DNA from: a bacterium
Lineage (GTDB): Bacteria; Cyanobacteriota; Vampirovibrionia; Gastranaerophilales; Gastranaerophilaceae
Direction of reading: 5' to 3'
DNA length: 64,000 nt
Assembly: GCA_017405375.1 (NCBI GenBank)
Contig: JAFRAO010000013.1
Span: forward strand, 36,107 to 100,106
Positions 26,387-34,400 of this stretch are shown here, piece after piece. Each line of letters opens with the position of its first letter. The first letter of the stretch is position 1. Both the position numbers and the translations under genes were made by a program. The notes beneath the pieces were generated by a model. That model searched no databases. It was not told the DNA's origin and worked only from the letters and a program-made list of their open reading frames with translations.

Positions 26387-26689
26387 ATGAAAAAATTATT
26401 AGCAACTTTAGCTTTGTTTGCAGTTATTGCTATGCCTGCATGTGCAGCAGAAACAATTGGTTACATTTACCAAAACGGTACAACACCTGGTGGTGGTTAT
26501 ACAGCTACTCAAGCTAACAAAGTTGGTTCTACAACTTGCAAAAGCTACTTCCACCTTGTTGGTTTAGGTGATTGTGCAGTTTTAACTGCTATGAAAAATG
26601 GTAATATCAAATCTTTAGCTGGTTTTGATGTTTACAAGAAAAACATTCTTGGTTTCCAAAAAATTACTATAAAAGCTTGGGGTAACTAA
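26387..26689 (+). CDS. Small secreted TRL-like protein
   Basis: This 100-residue protein has a clear signal peptide (M-K-K-L-L-A-T-L-A-L-F, cleavage near A-C-A-A-E). The mature part matches the TRL-like family pattern: N-K-V-G-S-T-T-C-K-S-Y, V-G-L-G-D-C-A-V, A-M-K-N-G-N-I-K and a final I-x-x-K-A-W-G. The family is periplasmic or lipoprotein-like, of unknown function. Two Cys residues (after T-T and in G-D-C) could form a disulfide. Codons are simple and repetitive (GGT, GCT, ACA) and AAAAGGAGAAAGAT precedes ATG 26387, so expression is probably high. It is monocistronic, with its own promoter and terminator. Confidence 0.75.
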   Translation: MKKLLATLALFAVIAMPACAAETIGYIYQNGTTPGGGYTATQANKVGSTTCKSYFHLVGLGDCAVLTAMKNGNIKSLAGFDVYKKNILGFQKITIKAWGN

Positions 26690-26724
26690 TTTTAGGTTAT
26701 AATATTTTAAGTTTTTAGTTAATA

Positions 26725-26757
26725 AACAGCCTTACATAATTTGTTTGGCTGTTTTTT
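26725..26757 (+). terminator. Rho-independent terminator of the TRL-like gene
   Basis: AACAGCC pairs with GGCTGTT around a 15-nt loop and is followed by a T-rich run, 36 bp after the stop codon. Confidence 0.75.
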
Positions 26758-26825
26758 GGCTGTTTATTTTTTATGTTTAAGTTATATAATGTACATAAGT
26801 TCTAATAATTAAAAAGAGAAATTGT

Positions 26826-27416
26826 ATGAAATTATGCGTATATTGTGGGACATTTAATCCTATTCACAATGAACATATTGAAATAGCAAAATTTGCAAAA
26901 ACAGAATTAAATTTTGATAAAATTCTTTTTATTCCTGCATATAAACCGCCACATAAAAATTTGGACGGTAAATTGGCTATACACAGATTCAACATGCTTA
27001 CGCTTGCACTTGCTGATTACGATAATTTTTACATAAGCGACATTGAATTTAAAAGAAACGGATATTCTTATACTATTGATACAATCGAAGAATTGTATGC
27101 TGATATTCACGGACTTGACGGGAAAATAAAATTTATTATCGGCATGGATGCATTTAAAAATTTGAATACTTGGCATAATATTGAAAAATTAAAGCAAATT
27201 GTGGAATTTATTGTCTTTCAACGCGATAATGTTCTTACAATCGAAGAAGTTGAAAAATTTAAAAATGATGGATTTGATTTTATCTGTGCAAAAAAACAAT
27301 TTGTTGATATTTCTTCAACTATGATTAGAGAAAAAGTAAAAAACGGTCAAGATATTAGGAATTTAGTTCCGCTAAATGTCAAAAATTATATAGAAAAATA
27401 CGGGTTGTACAGATGA
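26826..27416 (+). CDS. nadD: Nicotinate-nucleotide adenylyltransferase
   Basis: Adenylates nicotinic acid mononucleotide in NAD synthesis. The 196-residue protein begins with the nucleotidyltransferase motif G-T-F-N-P-I-H-N-E-H (residues 8-17), contains the K-P-P-H-K substrate loop, and ends with I-S-S-T-M-I-R-E, the second signature. ATG 26826 follows AAAAAGAGAAATTGT. The gene overlaps yqeK by 4 bp, a common pairing. Confidence 0.94.
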   Translation: MKLCVYCGTFNPIHNEHIEIAKFAKTELNFDKILFIPAYKPPHKNLDGKLAIHRFNMLTLALADYDNFYISDIEFKRNGYSYTIDTIEELYADIHGLDGKIKFIIGMDAFKNLNTWHNIEKLKQIVEFIVFQRDNVLTIEEVEKFKNDGFDFICAKKQFVDISSTMIREKVKNGQDIRNLVPLNVKNYIEKYGLYR

Positions 27417-27991
27417 AAAATAATGAAGAAATAATATTTTGGTTAAAAAAAAATTTAGACGATGAAAGGTTTTTACATTCTTTGGGAGTTGCAGATTGTG
27501 CAAAAGAACTGGCAATTAAGTATAATTTAGACCCTGAAAAAGCATACCTTGCAGGCTTATTGCATGACTGTGCAAAATGTCAAAAAAACGAAGACCTAAA
27601 AAAAATTCTTGAAGAAAAAATGCATTGTGATATGGAAGAATTACTCAACCCAAAGACATATCATTCGCCGGCCGGAGCATATTTTGCAAAAGAAATTTTT
27701 AAAGTTGAAGATGAAGAAATCCTTAATGCTATATACTGCCATACAGTCGGAAAAGAGCAAATGACAACTTTTGAAAAAATTATATTTTTAGCTGATAAGA
27801 TTGAACCGAATACAAGAAATAAAGATTGGCGAAATAAAATATTAGAAATTTTAGAAGAAGAAAACGGCTTAAATAAAGCACTTTTGGCTTGTTATGAATA
27901 CACAATAAAAAGCCTTGTAGACAGAAGATTGAAAATATGTTTAACAACAATCAGAATATACAACGAGCTACTTGATAATATCAATGCATAA
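27413..27991 (+). CDS. yqeK: HD-domain hydrolase, YqeK family
   Basis: This 192-residue HD protein has H-S-L-G-V-A near residue 23, L-L-H-D-C-A-K near residue 49 and A-D-K-I-E-P near residue 120, the metal-binding set of YqeK. Characterised members hydrolyse diadenosine tetraphosphate symmetrically. It follows nadD with a 4-bp overlap, as in many bacteria. Its 3' end overlaps the convergent holB gene by 24 bp. Confidence 0.9.
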   Translation: MKNNEEIIFWLKKNLDDERFLHSLGVADCAKELAIKYNLDPEKAYLAGLLHDCAKCQKNEDLKKILEEKMHCDMEELLNPKTYHSPAGAYFAKEIFKVEDEEILNAIYCHTVGKEQMTTFEKIIFLADKIEPNTRNKDWRNKILEILEEENGLNKALLACYEYTIKSLVDRRLKICLTTIRIYNELLDNINA

Positions 27992-28819
27992 GTTTTCAAA
28001 AGCGCTTAGTGGTGAAACATTTGCAACAATTTGTTTCTTTGCTAATTCAATCGACTTGAAATCATGCATTAATCTGACTGAAATTTGCTTGTTTGCGAAA
28101 TTTATTTTCAACAAACTCAAAATATAATTTTGCATTTGTGCTAAAGTTGTTAAACTATTTTCAGAAATGTTGTTTAGATTTTCTGCAACATTAAAAGCAT
28201 CTTGTCTGTCAAACTCAAAATAATTTTCAAAAACACCTTTAATATTTTCCCAAGAATCACTTTCTTTTTCAAAAGCAGGAACAAAAAAGCACTGAGAACG
28301 AGATATTATAGTTGATATAACGTCTTCTTTTGATTTTGTTAAAAAGAAAAATGTTGTTCTTTCAGGTGGTTCTTCAATGGTTTTTAAAAGTGCATTAGCT
28401 GTTTCTTCCTGAAAATTTAATGGATTCAAACCTAAAATATTATCATTAGAATCTCTATCACAAAAAATAAATACTCTGTGAAATTCAGATGAAATCAATA
28501 ATGATTGTTTGATTTGTTGAGCTTGTTTTACGGAAATAACAGTTTTAGATGAATCATCATCAGGTTTGTTATCTAATCTTGAATATGTTAAAACAGCAGG
28601 GTGCTCACCATTTCTAATCCAGTTGCAATCAAGACAATCACAATCATAATTTTTATCTTTTTTGCAATTTAATAATCTTGCAATATAAATTGCTAAATCA
28701 TATTGAGCTTGAATATCACTACCATAAAATAATATACTGTGTGAAATATTTTTATTTGGATTTTTAATACCGTTTTCAAAATAATTAATCAAAAACGGAT
28801 ACTTATCTAAGAAATGCAT
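27968..28819 (-). CDS. holB: DNA polymerase III subunit delta-prime
   Basis: Clamp-loader subunit. The protein of about 283 residues has the zinc-binding cysteine cluster (C-K-K-D...D-C-D-C-L-D-C), E-E-T-A-N-A-L-L-K-T-I-E-E-P-P (sensor/arginine-finger region) and I-S-R-S-Q-C. The P-loop lysine is missing (Y-G-S-D-I-Q-A-Q), as in most non-ATPase delta-prime subunits. The start is put at ATG 28819 because AAGGAG lies 9 bp upstream; a longer reading from GTG 28837 is possible. It overlaps the end of holA by 17 bp. Confidence 0.9.
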   Translation of the reverse strand: MHFLDKYPFLINYFENGIKNPNKNISHSILFYGSDIQAQYDLAIYIARLLNCKKDKNYDCDCLDCNWIRNGEHPAVLTYSRLDNKPDDDSSKTVISVKQAQQIKQSLLISSEFHRVFIFCDRDSNDNILGLNPLNFQEETANALLKTIEEPPERTTFFFLTKSKEDVISTIISRSQCFFVPAFEKESDSWENIKGVFENYFEFDRQDAFNVAENLNNISENSLTTLAQMQNYILSLLKINFANKQISVRLMHDFKSIELAKKQIVANVSPLSAFENLCIDIIK

Positions 28820-29795
28820 TTTGTAATTCTCCTTCACTGTCGGCTGCTAACCCTGATTTAATTTTATACTCAGCATTTGTAAGATTCTCTTTTAAATGAA
28901 CTAAATGCTTCAATGTTTGATTTTTGGTATTTATTAAAATTGCATTAACTTGTGCTGTTGACATGCCGGTAATTTTGGCAATTTCATCAACCGATTTATC
29001 TGTATTCAATTTAAGTAAAATTCTTTTTCTGATTGTTGTTTGTAAAGTTGATAAAATTTCTAAAGGATGCTTTTTATCAAGCAATAATCTATATTCAGCC
29101 AATGCTCCATCATAATTTTTGGACATAAGAAATTCTGCAAAGTCAAAAATATCTTCGTTTGTAATGCAAATATCTTTTACCATATCAAAAGTTATGTTTT
29201 TCTTTGGATATGCAATTAATTTTAATTTTTCTAACTCCATATCCAATTCTCTCAAGTTATTCCTAACTTGTTCAATTAAGTTATTGATTACATCTTGCTG
29301 TAAAGTCAAGCCTTTTGATTTTGCTTGTTTTTTAATCCAATTTGCAAGGTCTTGTTTGCCGTGATAATTCATTTTAAATGTTGGAAATTCTTGTGAATTG
29401 TATTTTGAAAGAATCTTAAACAATTTTTTTCTTGCATCAATTTTTTTCCCATTTCTTGGAAAACAAGCAACAAATGCAATATCGGAACTTTCAACGTTAT
29501 TATCCAGAGCTTCGGATAATTCTTTACACTGTGAATCGCTAAATTTTGAGCCGTCTTCACTGCTTTCATTATCTTTACCGGATTGTAAAAAATATCCTTC
29601 ACATTTAATAATTGTAAGCATTTTCCCAAACATCATAGTCTGAGAACGAACAGCCGCAATTAAATCAGGAAAACTTGGATTTTTTAAAATTTTGAGATTC
29701 ATTGCTGCAAAATTCTCATCAAGCCCTGATTTTAAATTATCAACAGCCTGTTCTATATTATAATCTTCATCACCGTAAAAGAAATATACTGCCAT
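28803..29795 (-). CDS. holA: DNA polymerase III subunit delta
   Basis: Clamp-loader subunit that opens the beta ring. About 330 residues, beginning with M-A-V-Y-F-F-Y-G-D-E-D-Y, the delta family start, and containing D-L-A-N-W-I-K-K-Q-A and the conserved T-N-E-D-I-F-D-F-A-E block. ATG 29795 comes one base after the ROK kinase stop, so the upstream in-frame TTG 29807 is considered less likely. The holA-holB pair sits in one operon downstream of the sugar kinase. Confidence 0.9.
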   Translation of the reverse strand: MAVYFFYGDEDYNIEQAVDNLKSGLDENFAAMNLKILKNPSFPDLIAAVRSQTMMFGKMLTIIKCEGYFLQSGKDNESSEDGSKFSDSQCKELSEALDNNVESSDIAFVACFPRNGKKIDARKKLFKILSKYNSQEFPTFKMNYHGKQDLANWIKKQAKSKGLTLQQDVINNLIEQVRNNLRELDMELEKLKLIAYPKKNITFDMVKDICITNEDIFDFAEFLMSKNYDGALAEYRLLLDKKHPLEILSTLQTTIRKRILLKLNTDKSVDEIAKITGMSTAQVNAILINTKNQTLKHLVHLKENLTNAEYKIKSGLAADSEGELQNAFLR

Positions 29796-29796
29796 A

Positions 29797-30750
29797 TTAA
29801 GACTCAATTAACAAACTTGAACCGATAACGCCTGCAGTATTTGCTAATTGAGCCGGAACAACTTCTACTGCACTTGCAGATAAAGGCATTGCGCGCTTGT
29901 TTAAAGTTTCTCTTAATGGTGCCAATAATAAATCGCCACAATTTGCAACACCGCCGCCGACAATAATTTTTTCAGGATTTAAAAGGTTTACAACACTTGC
30001 AAGTCCTGTTCCCAAGTATTCACCCATAATATTGAAAATTTGTTTTGCAACAACATCACCTTGCATAGCTGCTTGAGCAACGATATATGGAGTAATTTCG
30101 CCATCTTTAGCCATTTCTCTATATTTAGTAGATTTGCCACCTCTAATGTAATCTTTAGCCATTTCTACAATTGCAGGGCCTGAAACATAAGTTTCTAAAC
30201 ATCCGTAATCGCCGCAACCGCAAAGTTTTTTATCGTTATAGAATAATTTAATATGTCCTATTTCACCTGCTGAATTGCTAGCACCACGAACTAATTTACC
30301 GTTTAAAATAATTCCTGAACCTATACCGGTACCGACTGTAATACAAATAAGATTTTCGCAGCCTTTTCCTGCACCGTATTTAAGTTCACCTAATGCTGCA
30401 CATCTAACATCATTATCAATTTTTGTTGTAATACCAAATTCTTTTTCAATAATTTCAGCAATAGGAACATTATCCCACCCTGGAATATTTGGTAAACATT
30501 TTACCAGACCTGTTTTGTTATCAACTTGTCCCGGAAAACCAAAACCGATTGCTTCAATATCATTGTTTTTAAGTTTTGTTTCATCAAGTAACGTTCTAAT
30601 AGCTTCTTTAATATTATTAATAGTGTAATCAAATCCCATTTCAGAGCCTGTCGGAACTGAATTTGAGTATATAATATCACCGGAATCACTAACCAATGCT
30701 ACTTTTACGTTTGTACCGCCAACATCAATACCAATTCTTTTTTTTGCCAT
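29797..30750 (-). CDS. glcK: ROK-family glucokinase
   Basis: Probably phosphorylates glucose or another hexose with ATP. The 317-residue protein has the N-terminal phosphate motif G-I-D-V-G-G-T-N-V-K, T-V-G-T-G-I-G-S-G, the ROK signature G-E-I-G-H and the zinc motif C-G-C-G-D-Y-G-C-L-E. A longer frame reaches 30816, but ATG 30750 is chosen because AGAGGATAGTT directly precedes it and the family start is at that point. It is first in the operon with holA and holB. The exact sugar is not certain. Confidence 0.88.
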   Translation of the reverse strand: MAKKRIGIDVGGTNVKVALVSDSGDIIYSNSVPTGSEMGFDYTINNIKEAIRTLLDETKLKNNDIEAIGFGFPGQVDNKTGLVKCLPNIPGWDNVPIAEIIEKEFGITTKIDNDVRCAALGELKYGAGKGCENLICITVGTGIGSGIILNGKLVRGASNSAGEIGHIKLFYNDKKLCGCGDYGCLETYVSGPAIVEMAKDYIRGGKSTKYREMAKDGEITPYIVAQAAMQGDVVAKQIFNIMGEYLGTGLASVVNLLNPEKIIVGGGVANCGDLLLAPLRETLNKRAMPLSASAVEVVPAQLANTAGVIGSSLLIES

Positions 30751-31025
30751 AACTATCCTCTTTCTTTTTAATTTAATAATAAGACAAACTAAACCATTTG
30801 TGAATATTAAAAACATTTATATTTACTAAACTTAAATTCTTTAAAAATTTAATAAATAATAATAAAGAAATGTAAAATTTTTGTAAAAAATACGCAATTT
30901 TAAGTTTAAAAATGTTTTTATATAGTTATGGATAAGCACGTATTTTAGAAAAGAGAGATTCTAAATTTAAAAATAGTATCAGCGTATATAAAAAATTTAC
31001 GTGATGATTAGAGAGGATGGTATCC

Positions 31026-31766
31026 ATGAGTATGAATAATATTAATAATTTTTCGTTTTCAAAATTTAAAGCAATGGCAAAAAAAGCTAAATTTGAAAAA
31101 ACAGATGAAAAGAAAGATGCCACTTCTTTACAAAAATCTGATAGCAACAATACTCAAGTAAAATCAGACGCCAAAAAATACAGTTTGGATAGCAAAATGC
31201 CATCTATGAAAGAAATGTTTGGCATTGAAATTAAAGGTGATAATTCCGGCGATATAATAGGTAAATCATTAGAATTTTCTGAAAATTTATTAAATGACCT
31301 TATAAGCGGAAGGGCAGTTCTTAATGGTGATAATGAAATTGAAATATTAAATAGATTAGAAACAGATTCAAGCTCAGCAGATGACAATGTTGAACAAATG
31401 AAAAAGGAATACAATGAATTAAATGAACGACAAACAGCGCAGGATAGTAAATCAAATATGCCCGATACTGTTGCTGCAATGAGAATGAGAATGATACAAT
31501 TAAGACGTGAAGCAATGCAACAAAGAATAGAGGAACAACAACAACTTCGACAACAACAAATTCAACTTAGACAAAAAATGGCACAAGCAAGAATGGAACA
31601 ATTACAAATGCAAATGGATATGAAACCATTGAATTTAGAAGAACTAAAAATGAAAGAAAATAGTTCCATAAGTTATGAATCACTAAAAAATGATGGATAT
31701 ACAATATCAACAAATAAATATCATAATGATGAAAAGCAAATTGAAGATGAAACTTCAACAAAATAA
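31026..31766 (+). CDS. Gln/Met-rich coiled-coil protein, function unknown
   Basis: A soluble, polar protein of about 246 residues. ATG 31026 is preferred to ATG 31017 because GAGAGG ends 9 bp upstream. The N-terminal third is Lys/Ser rich. Residues about 115-200 form a coiled coil with an extreme Gln, Arg and Met content (runs of Q-Q-Q-L-R-Q-Q-Q type). The TAA stop at 31764 is followed in the same frame by 29 more sense codons to TAA 31854, which read as a plausible helix (T-L-K-E-Q-M-R-E-A-I-K-R). The annotated C-terminus may therefore be a recent truncation. Confidence 0.65.
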   Translation: MSMNNINNFSFSKFKAMAKKAKFEKTDEKKDATSLQKSDSNNTQVKSDAKKYSLDSKMPSMKEMFGIEIKGDNSGDIIGKSLEFSENLLNDLISGRAVLNGDNEIEILNRLETDSSSADDNVEQMKKEYNELNERQTAQDSKSNMPDTVAAMRMRMIQLRREAMQQRIEEQQQLRQQQIQLRQKMAQARMEQLQMQMDMKPLNLEELKMKENSSISYESLKNDGYTISTNKYHNDEKQIEDETSTK

Positions 31767-31879
31767 GGAAACAATGATACGAAACAAAGTGATTTAACTC
31801 TGAAAGAACAAATGCGAGAAGCTATCAAGAGAACATATAATACTTTTTCTGCGTAAGATTTTTAAAAGTTGCAAATTAG

Positions 31880-31910
31880 AGGTAATTCGTATTTAAGCGG
31901 ATTACCTTTT
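31880..31910 (+). terminator. Rho-independent terminator
   Basis: AGGTAAT..CG pairs with CG.ATTACCT (one unpaired base per arm) and is followed by TTTT, then more T-rich sequence. It lies 24 bp after the second in-frame stop of the upstream ORF, which suggests that the transcript was built to include the extra codons. Confidence 0.75.
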
Positions 31911-32039
31911 GCTTATTTTTTATTAATATGTTTTAAAATTCATTAAAATATGATATAATCTGTTTATTAAAATTTGAATAAAGAGAGAATGGTTGTAAAA
32001 AATTTTTTGGGTAGTTTAGAAGAAAGGAAAAATTAAATA

Positions 32040-32684
32040 ATGAAGACATCACAAAATGGTATCAACTTAATTAAAAAATTTGAAGGAGTAAGATTAAACG
32101 CATACAAGTGTCCGGCAGGAGTTTGGACAATCGGTTACGGTCATACCGCAGGTGTAAGGCAAGGTCAAAGAATTACGCAAGAAAAGGCTGAAGAATTATT
32201 AAAAAATGATTTGATTGTGTATGAAAATTATGTAAATGCTACCAAATTGCCACTGGCACAAAATCAATTCGATGCTTTAGTTTGTTTTACTTATAATTGC
32301 GGAAAAGGCTCTTTGCAAACCCTTGTCAGAAATAGAAATATTAAACAAATCGGAGAAGCTCTATTACTTTATAATAAAGCAAACGGAAAAGTTTTAGAGG
32401 GTTTGGTTGCAAGAAGAAAAGCAGAAAGAGAATTGTTTTTCAAATCTGTAACAACTGCTGTGCCTCAAAATAATACTACAAATGATGCAAAAAAATTACC
32501 TTATGATGTTAAAACCATTTGTGATTTGAATATAAGAACAGCAGCCGGCGTAAGTAATCCTATTATTAGAGTTGCTAAAAAAGGTGAAATTCTAAAAGTT
32601 TGGGCTACATGTACAACTGACGGATTACCTTGGGGCAAAAACGGCAACGAGTGGTACTGCTTAAAATATTGTAAAATGGTGTAA
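32040..32684 (+). CDS. Phage-type lysozyme (GH24) with SH3-like domain
   Basis: This 214-residue muramidase has the GH24 triad spacing: E15 in K-K-F-E-G, C in Y-K-C-P-A-G at the Asp position (Cys is found there in some phage endolysins), and T in W-T-I-G-Y-G-H-T. The C-terminal 55 residues (D-L-N-I-R-T-A-A-G... to Y-C-L-K-Y) form an SH3b-like wall-binding domain. There is no signal peptide and no holin, spanin or other phage gene next to it. It may be domesticated or a remnant. ATG 32040 follows AGAAAGGAAAAATTAAATA; an extended -10 (TGATATAAT, 31951-31959) lies upstream. Confidence 0.88.
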   Translation: MKTSQNGINLIKKFEGVRLNAYKCPAGVWTIGYGHTAGVRQGQRITQEKAEELLKNDLIVYENYVNATKLPLAQNQFDALVCFTYNCGKGSLQTLVRNRNIKQIGEALLLYNKANGKVLEGLVARRKAERELFFKSVTTAVPQNNTTNDAKKLPYDVKTICDLNIRTAAGVSNPIIRVAKKGEILKVWATCTTDGLPWGKNGNEWYCLKYCKMV

Positions 32685-32778
32685 TAAGTCATTTTGGTAA
32701 TATATCATTATTTAGACGTATTTACTATATAATAAATGTTATATTCATGTTAATATTCGGCACAGTGAGGTAAAATTT

Positions 32779-33759
32779 ATGCGTAGTATGCTTATTGTTT
32801 TAGACAAATTAGAATTAAAATATTTTGAATTCAATCAACTTGTAACAAACTTTTGGATTATAAAAGGTCTGTTAGACAATAATATTCAAACTTTTATTAC
32901 AACAATAGACAAACTGTCTTTAAAACAAGGCAAAGGTTATACAAAATGTTTTAAAACTTATGAAAAAGACAATGAGATTTTTTATGAAAAAGAAGAAATT
33001 GAAAATTGTTTAGATGATTTTGAAAAAATATTTTTCAGACCTGATCCGCCTGTTGACAGCAATTATATAAATGCAACTTATATTTTTGATTTTGTTGACA
33101 GAAACAAAGTTCAAATAATCAATGATACAACTGCTATCAGGAATTTTAATGAAAAATTACACGCAAATTATTTCAGAGAATTCATGCCTGAAAATATTGT
33201 AAGTGCCTCAAAAGAAGAAATAGAAGAATTTTTAAACTTGCACGAAGAAATTATATTAAAGCCGTTAAACAACTGTTTTGGTGCAGGAGTTATGTATTTA
33301 AAAAAAGGTGATAAAAACACTTTAAGCATAATAAAAACAGTTACAAACAATTTTACGAGTCTTTGCATGGTTCAAAAATACATTCAAAACGCTCAATTCG
33401 GTGATAAAAGAGTTATAATACTTGACGGAGAAGTGTTAGATGAATGTGTTTTAAAAATTCCAACAAACGATGATTTCAAATTTAATACACATAGTGATGA
33501 ATATTTGAAAAAAGCAATTCTTACCGAAAGTGAAAAAATCAAATTTACTCAAGTTGCTAAAAAGTTAAAAGAAATGGGAATTTTAATGGCAGGATTGGAC
33601 GTTATAGACGAAATGATTATTGAAATAAACGTTACAAGTCCATGTTTCTTTATAAAGGAAATTAATCAAAGATTTTCAACAAGATTGGATGAAAAATTGA
33701 ATAAATTCTTGCTTTCATCCCAAAAATCGTATACAAACTTAAGTACAGTACAAATTTAA
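32779..33759 (+). CDS. gshB: Glutathione synthetase-like ATP-grasp ligase
   Basis: This 326-residue protein matches GshB, which joins glycine to gamma-glutamylcysteine using ATP. Visible blocks are F-F-R-P-D-P-P-V-D near residue 92, N-E-K-L-H-A-N-Y-F, I-L-K-P-L-N-N-C-F-G-A-G-V (ATP-binding), Q-K-Y-I-Q-N and G-D-K-R-V-I-I-L-D-G, and I-E-I-N-V-T-S-P-C near the end. No gshA is present in the window. ATG 32779 follows CAGTGAGGTAAAATTT. Confidence 0.87.
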   Translation: MRSMLIVLDKLELKYFEFNQLVTNFWIIKGLLDNNIQTFITTIDKLSLKQGKGYTKCFKTYEKDNEIFYEKEEIENCLDDFEKIFFRPDPPVDSNYINATYIFDFVDRNKVQIINDTTAIRNFNEKLHANYFREFMPENIVSASKEEIEEFLNLHEEIILKPLNNCFGAGVMYLKKGDKNTLSIIKTVTNNFTSLCMVQKYIQNAQFGDKRVIILDGEVLDECVLKIPTNDDFKFNTHSDEYLKKAILTESEKIKFTQVAKKLKEMGILMAGLDVIDEMIIEINVTSPCFFIKEINQRFSTRLDEKLNKFLLSSQKSYTNLSTVQI

Positions 33760-33767
33760 ACTTTCAG

Positions 33768-33971
33768 GGGAAATTATTTCCCGTCCTGTCCTCAACTGCA
33801 CACACATTTGTCTTGGATTATTTGGAATATCGGTACTCTGCCGAACAAAACGATTCAATATCGTTTTGTGAGAGGTAAAACGTCCGACCGATATCAGACG
33901 GGTTTCGCCTCGTTACACCCTACCGAAAATCCGCTAACTAAGAAAATGGCAGTTGAAAGGAGGTGATAAAA
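33768..33971 (+). ncRNA. Candidate structured RNA leader of a hydrophobic micropeptide
   Basis: No long ORF, but dense nested complementarity. (1) GTCCTCAACTGC region: TCC plus TCAACTGC (33789-33799) pairs with GCAGTTGA-aa-GGA (33949-33961), which covers the start of the Shine-Dalgarno. (2) ATATCGGT (33827-33834) pairs with ACCGATAT (33887-33894). (3) CAAAACGAT (33846-33854) pairs with ATCGTTTTG (33860-33868), a perfect 9-bp hairpin. (4) ACGGG pairs with CCTCGT around TTTCG near 33898-33913. The helices nest without conflict. It does not match tmRNA, RNase P, SRP or 6S RNA features. Local base composition is richer in GC than the flanks. Confidence 0.5.
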
Positions 33972-34040
33972 GTGATTAACAAAATAATAATAATGCTACT
34001 ACTTACAATAGCGATTGTAGCAATAGCATTAAAAATCTAA
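33972..34040 (+). CDS. 22-residue hydrophobic micropeptide, type I toxin-like
   Basis: GTG 33972 is preceded by AAAGGAGGTGAT, the strongest Shine-Dalgarno in the window. The peptide (M-I-N-K, then about 16 hydrophobic residues of Ile, Leu, Ala and Val, ending A-L-K-I) could span a membrane once. Its ribosome-binding site can be masked by pairing with the 5' part of the structured leader. Size, hydrophobicity and masked translation are hallmarks of type I toxins; a leader peptide is the alternative. No antisense RNA promoter was identified with confidence. Confidence 0.5.
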   Translation: MINKIIIMLLLTIAIVAIALKI

Positions 34041-34044
34041 AATC

Positions 34045-34097
34045 ACAGGGTACTAAGAGGGCTTTGGATTGTTGCCGCTTTCCAAGGCTCACCCTGT
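34045..34097. terminator. Long hairpin after the micropeptide ORF, possible bidirectional terminator
   Basis: ACAGGGT (34045-34051) pairs with ACCCTGT (34091-34097); inside, GGGCTTTGGA-type arm 34059-34068 pairs with 34081-34090 (10 bp with two G-T pairs). A 7-nt bulge separates the helices. The right side is followed by TAATTATATTATTT rather than a pure T run, so termination is plausible but not certain. Confidence 0.5.
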
Positions 34098-34153
34098 AAT
34101 TATATTATTTATGATGTATCCAATTTTGTCAAGTGCATGTGTTAGTTCATAAA

Positions 34154-34306
34154 CTACTTACAGCTTTGGACTTTGCCCTCGCCATAGCCTAAAACTTTTG
34201 ATGTGTCATTTTTACATCTGCCATCACTATTTGCTTTTAAATAATCCATGTTTCCAGTTTTTATTATGCAACCTGCATAATTTCCAGAACTAGTGATATA
34301 GTTCAT
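34154..34306 (-). pseudogene. 3' fragment of a prepilin gene
   Basis: Fifty codons on the minus strand read a typical prepilin C-terminus: G-N-Y-A-G-C-I-I-K-T-G-N-M-D-Y-L-K-A-N, then cysteines and a final Q-S-C-K stop, parallel to the tail of the prepilin at 14445 (G-N-M-D-Y-L-N-A-N ... S-C-K). The pilin similarity starts near S-F-F-E-K-M-N and a stop codon lies just upstream; no F-T-L-A-E region, promoter or ribosome-binding site is present. It is a decayed remnant or a silent cassette. Confidence 0.8.
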
Positions 34307-34342
34307 TTTTTCAAAGAAACTCTAAATTCAGAATTTCTTGCT

Positions 34343-34388
34343 AACAAAAAACAGCGGAGTAAATATGCATACTCCGCTGTTTTTTGTT
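34343..34388 (-). terminator. Bidirectional terminator after rplT
   Basis: An 18-bp perfect inverted repeat (AACAAAAAACAGCGGAGT with its complement, 10-nt loop) has A/T tracts on both sides, so it can stop transcription in either direction. It lies 12 bp beyond the rplT stop and separates that operon from the pilin fragment. Confidence 0.9.
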
Positions 34389-34400
34389 AATTAATAGTTC

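Noticed and set aside
33768..34097. Known housekeeping RNA (tmRNA, RNase P, SRP RNA, 6S) or glutamine riboswitch with downstream peptide
   Set aside because: None of the conserved sequence blocks of these RNAs is recognisable here; only structure and a micropeptide ORF are present.
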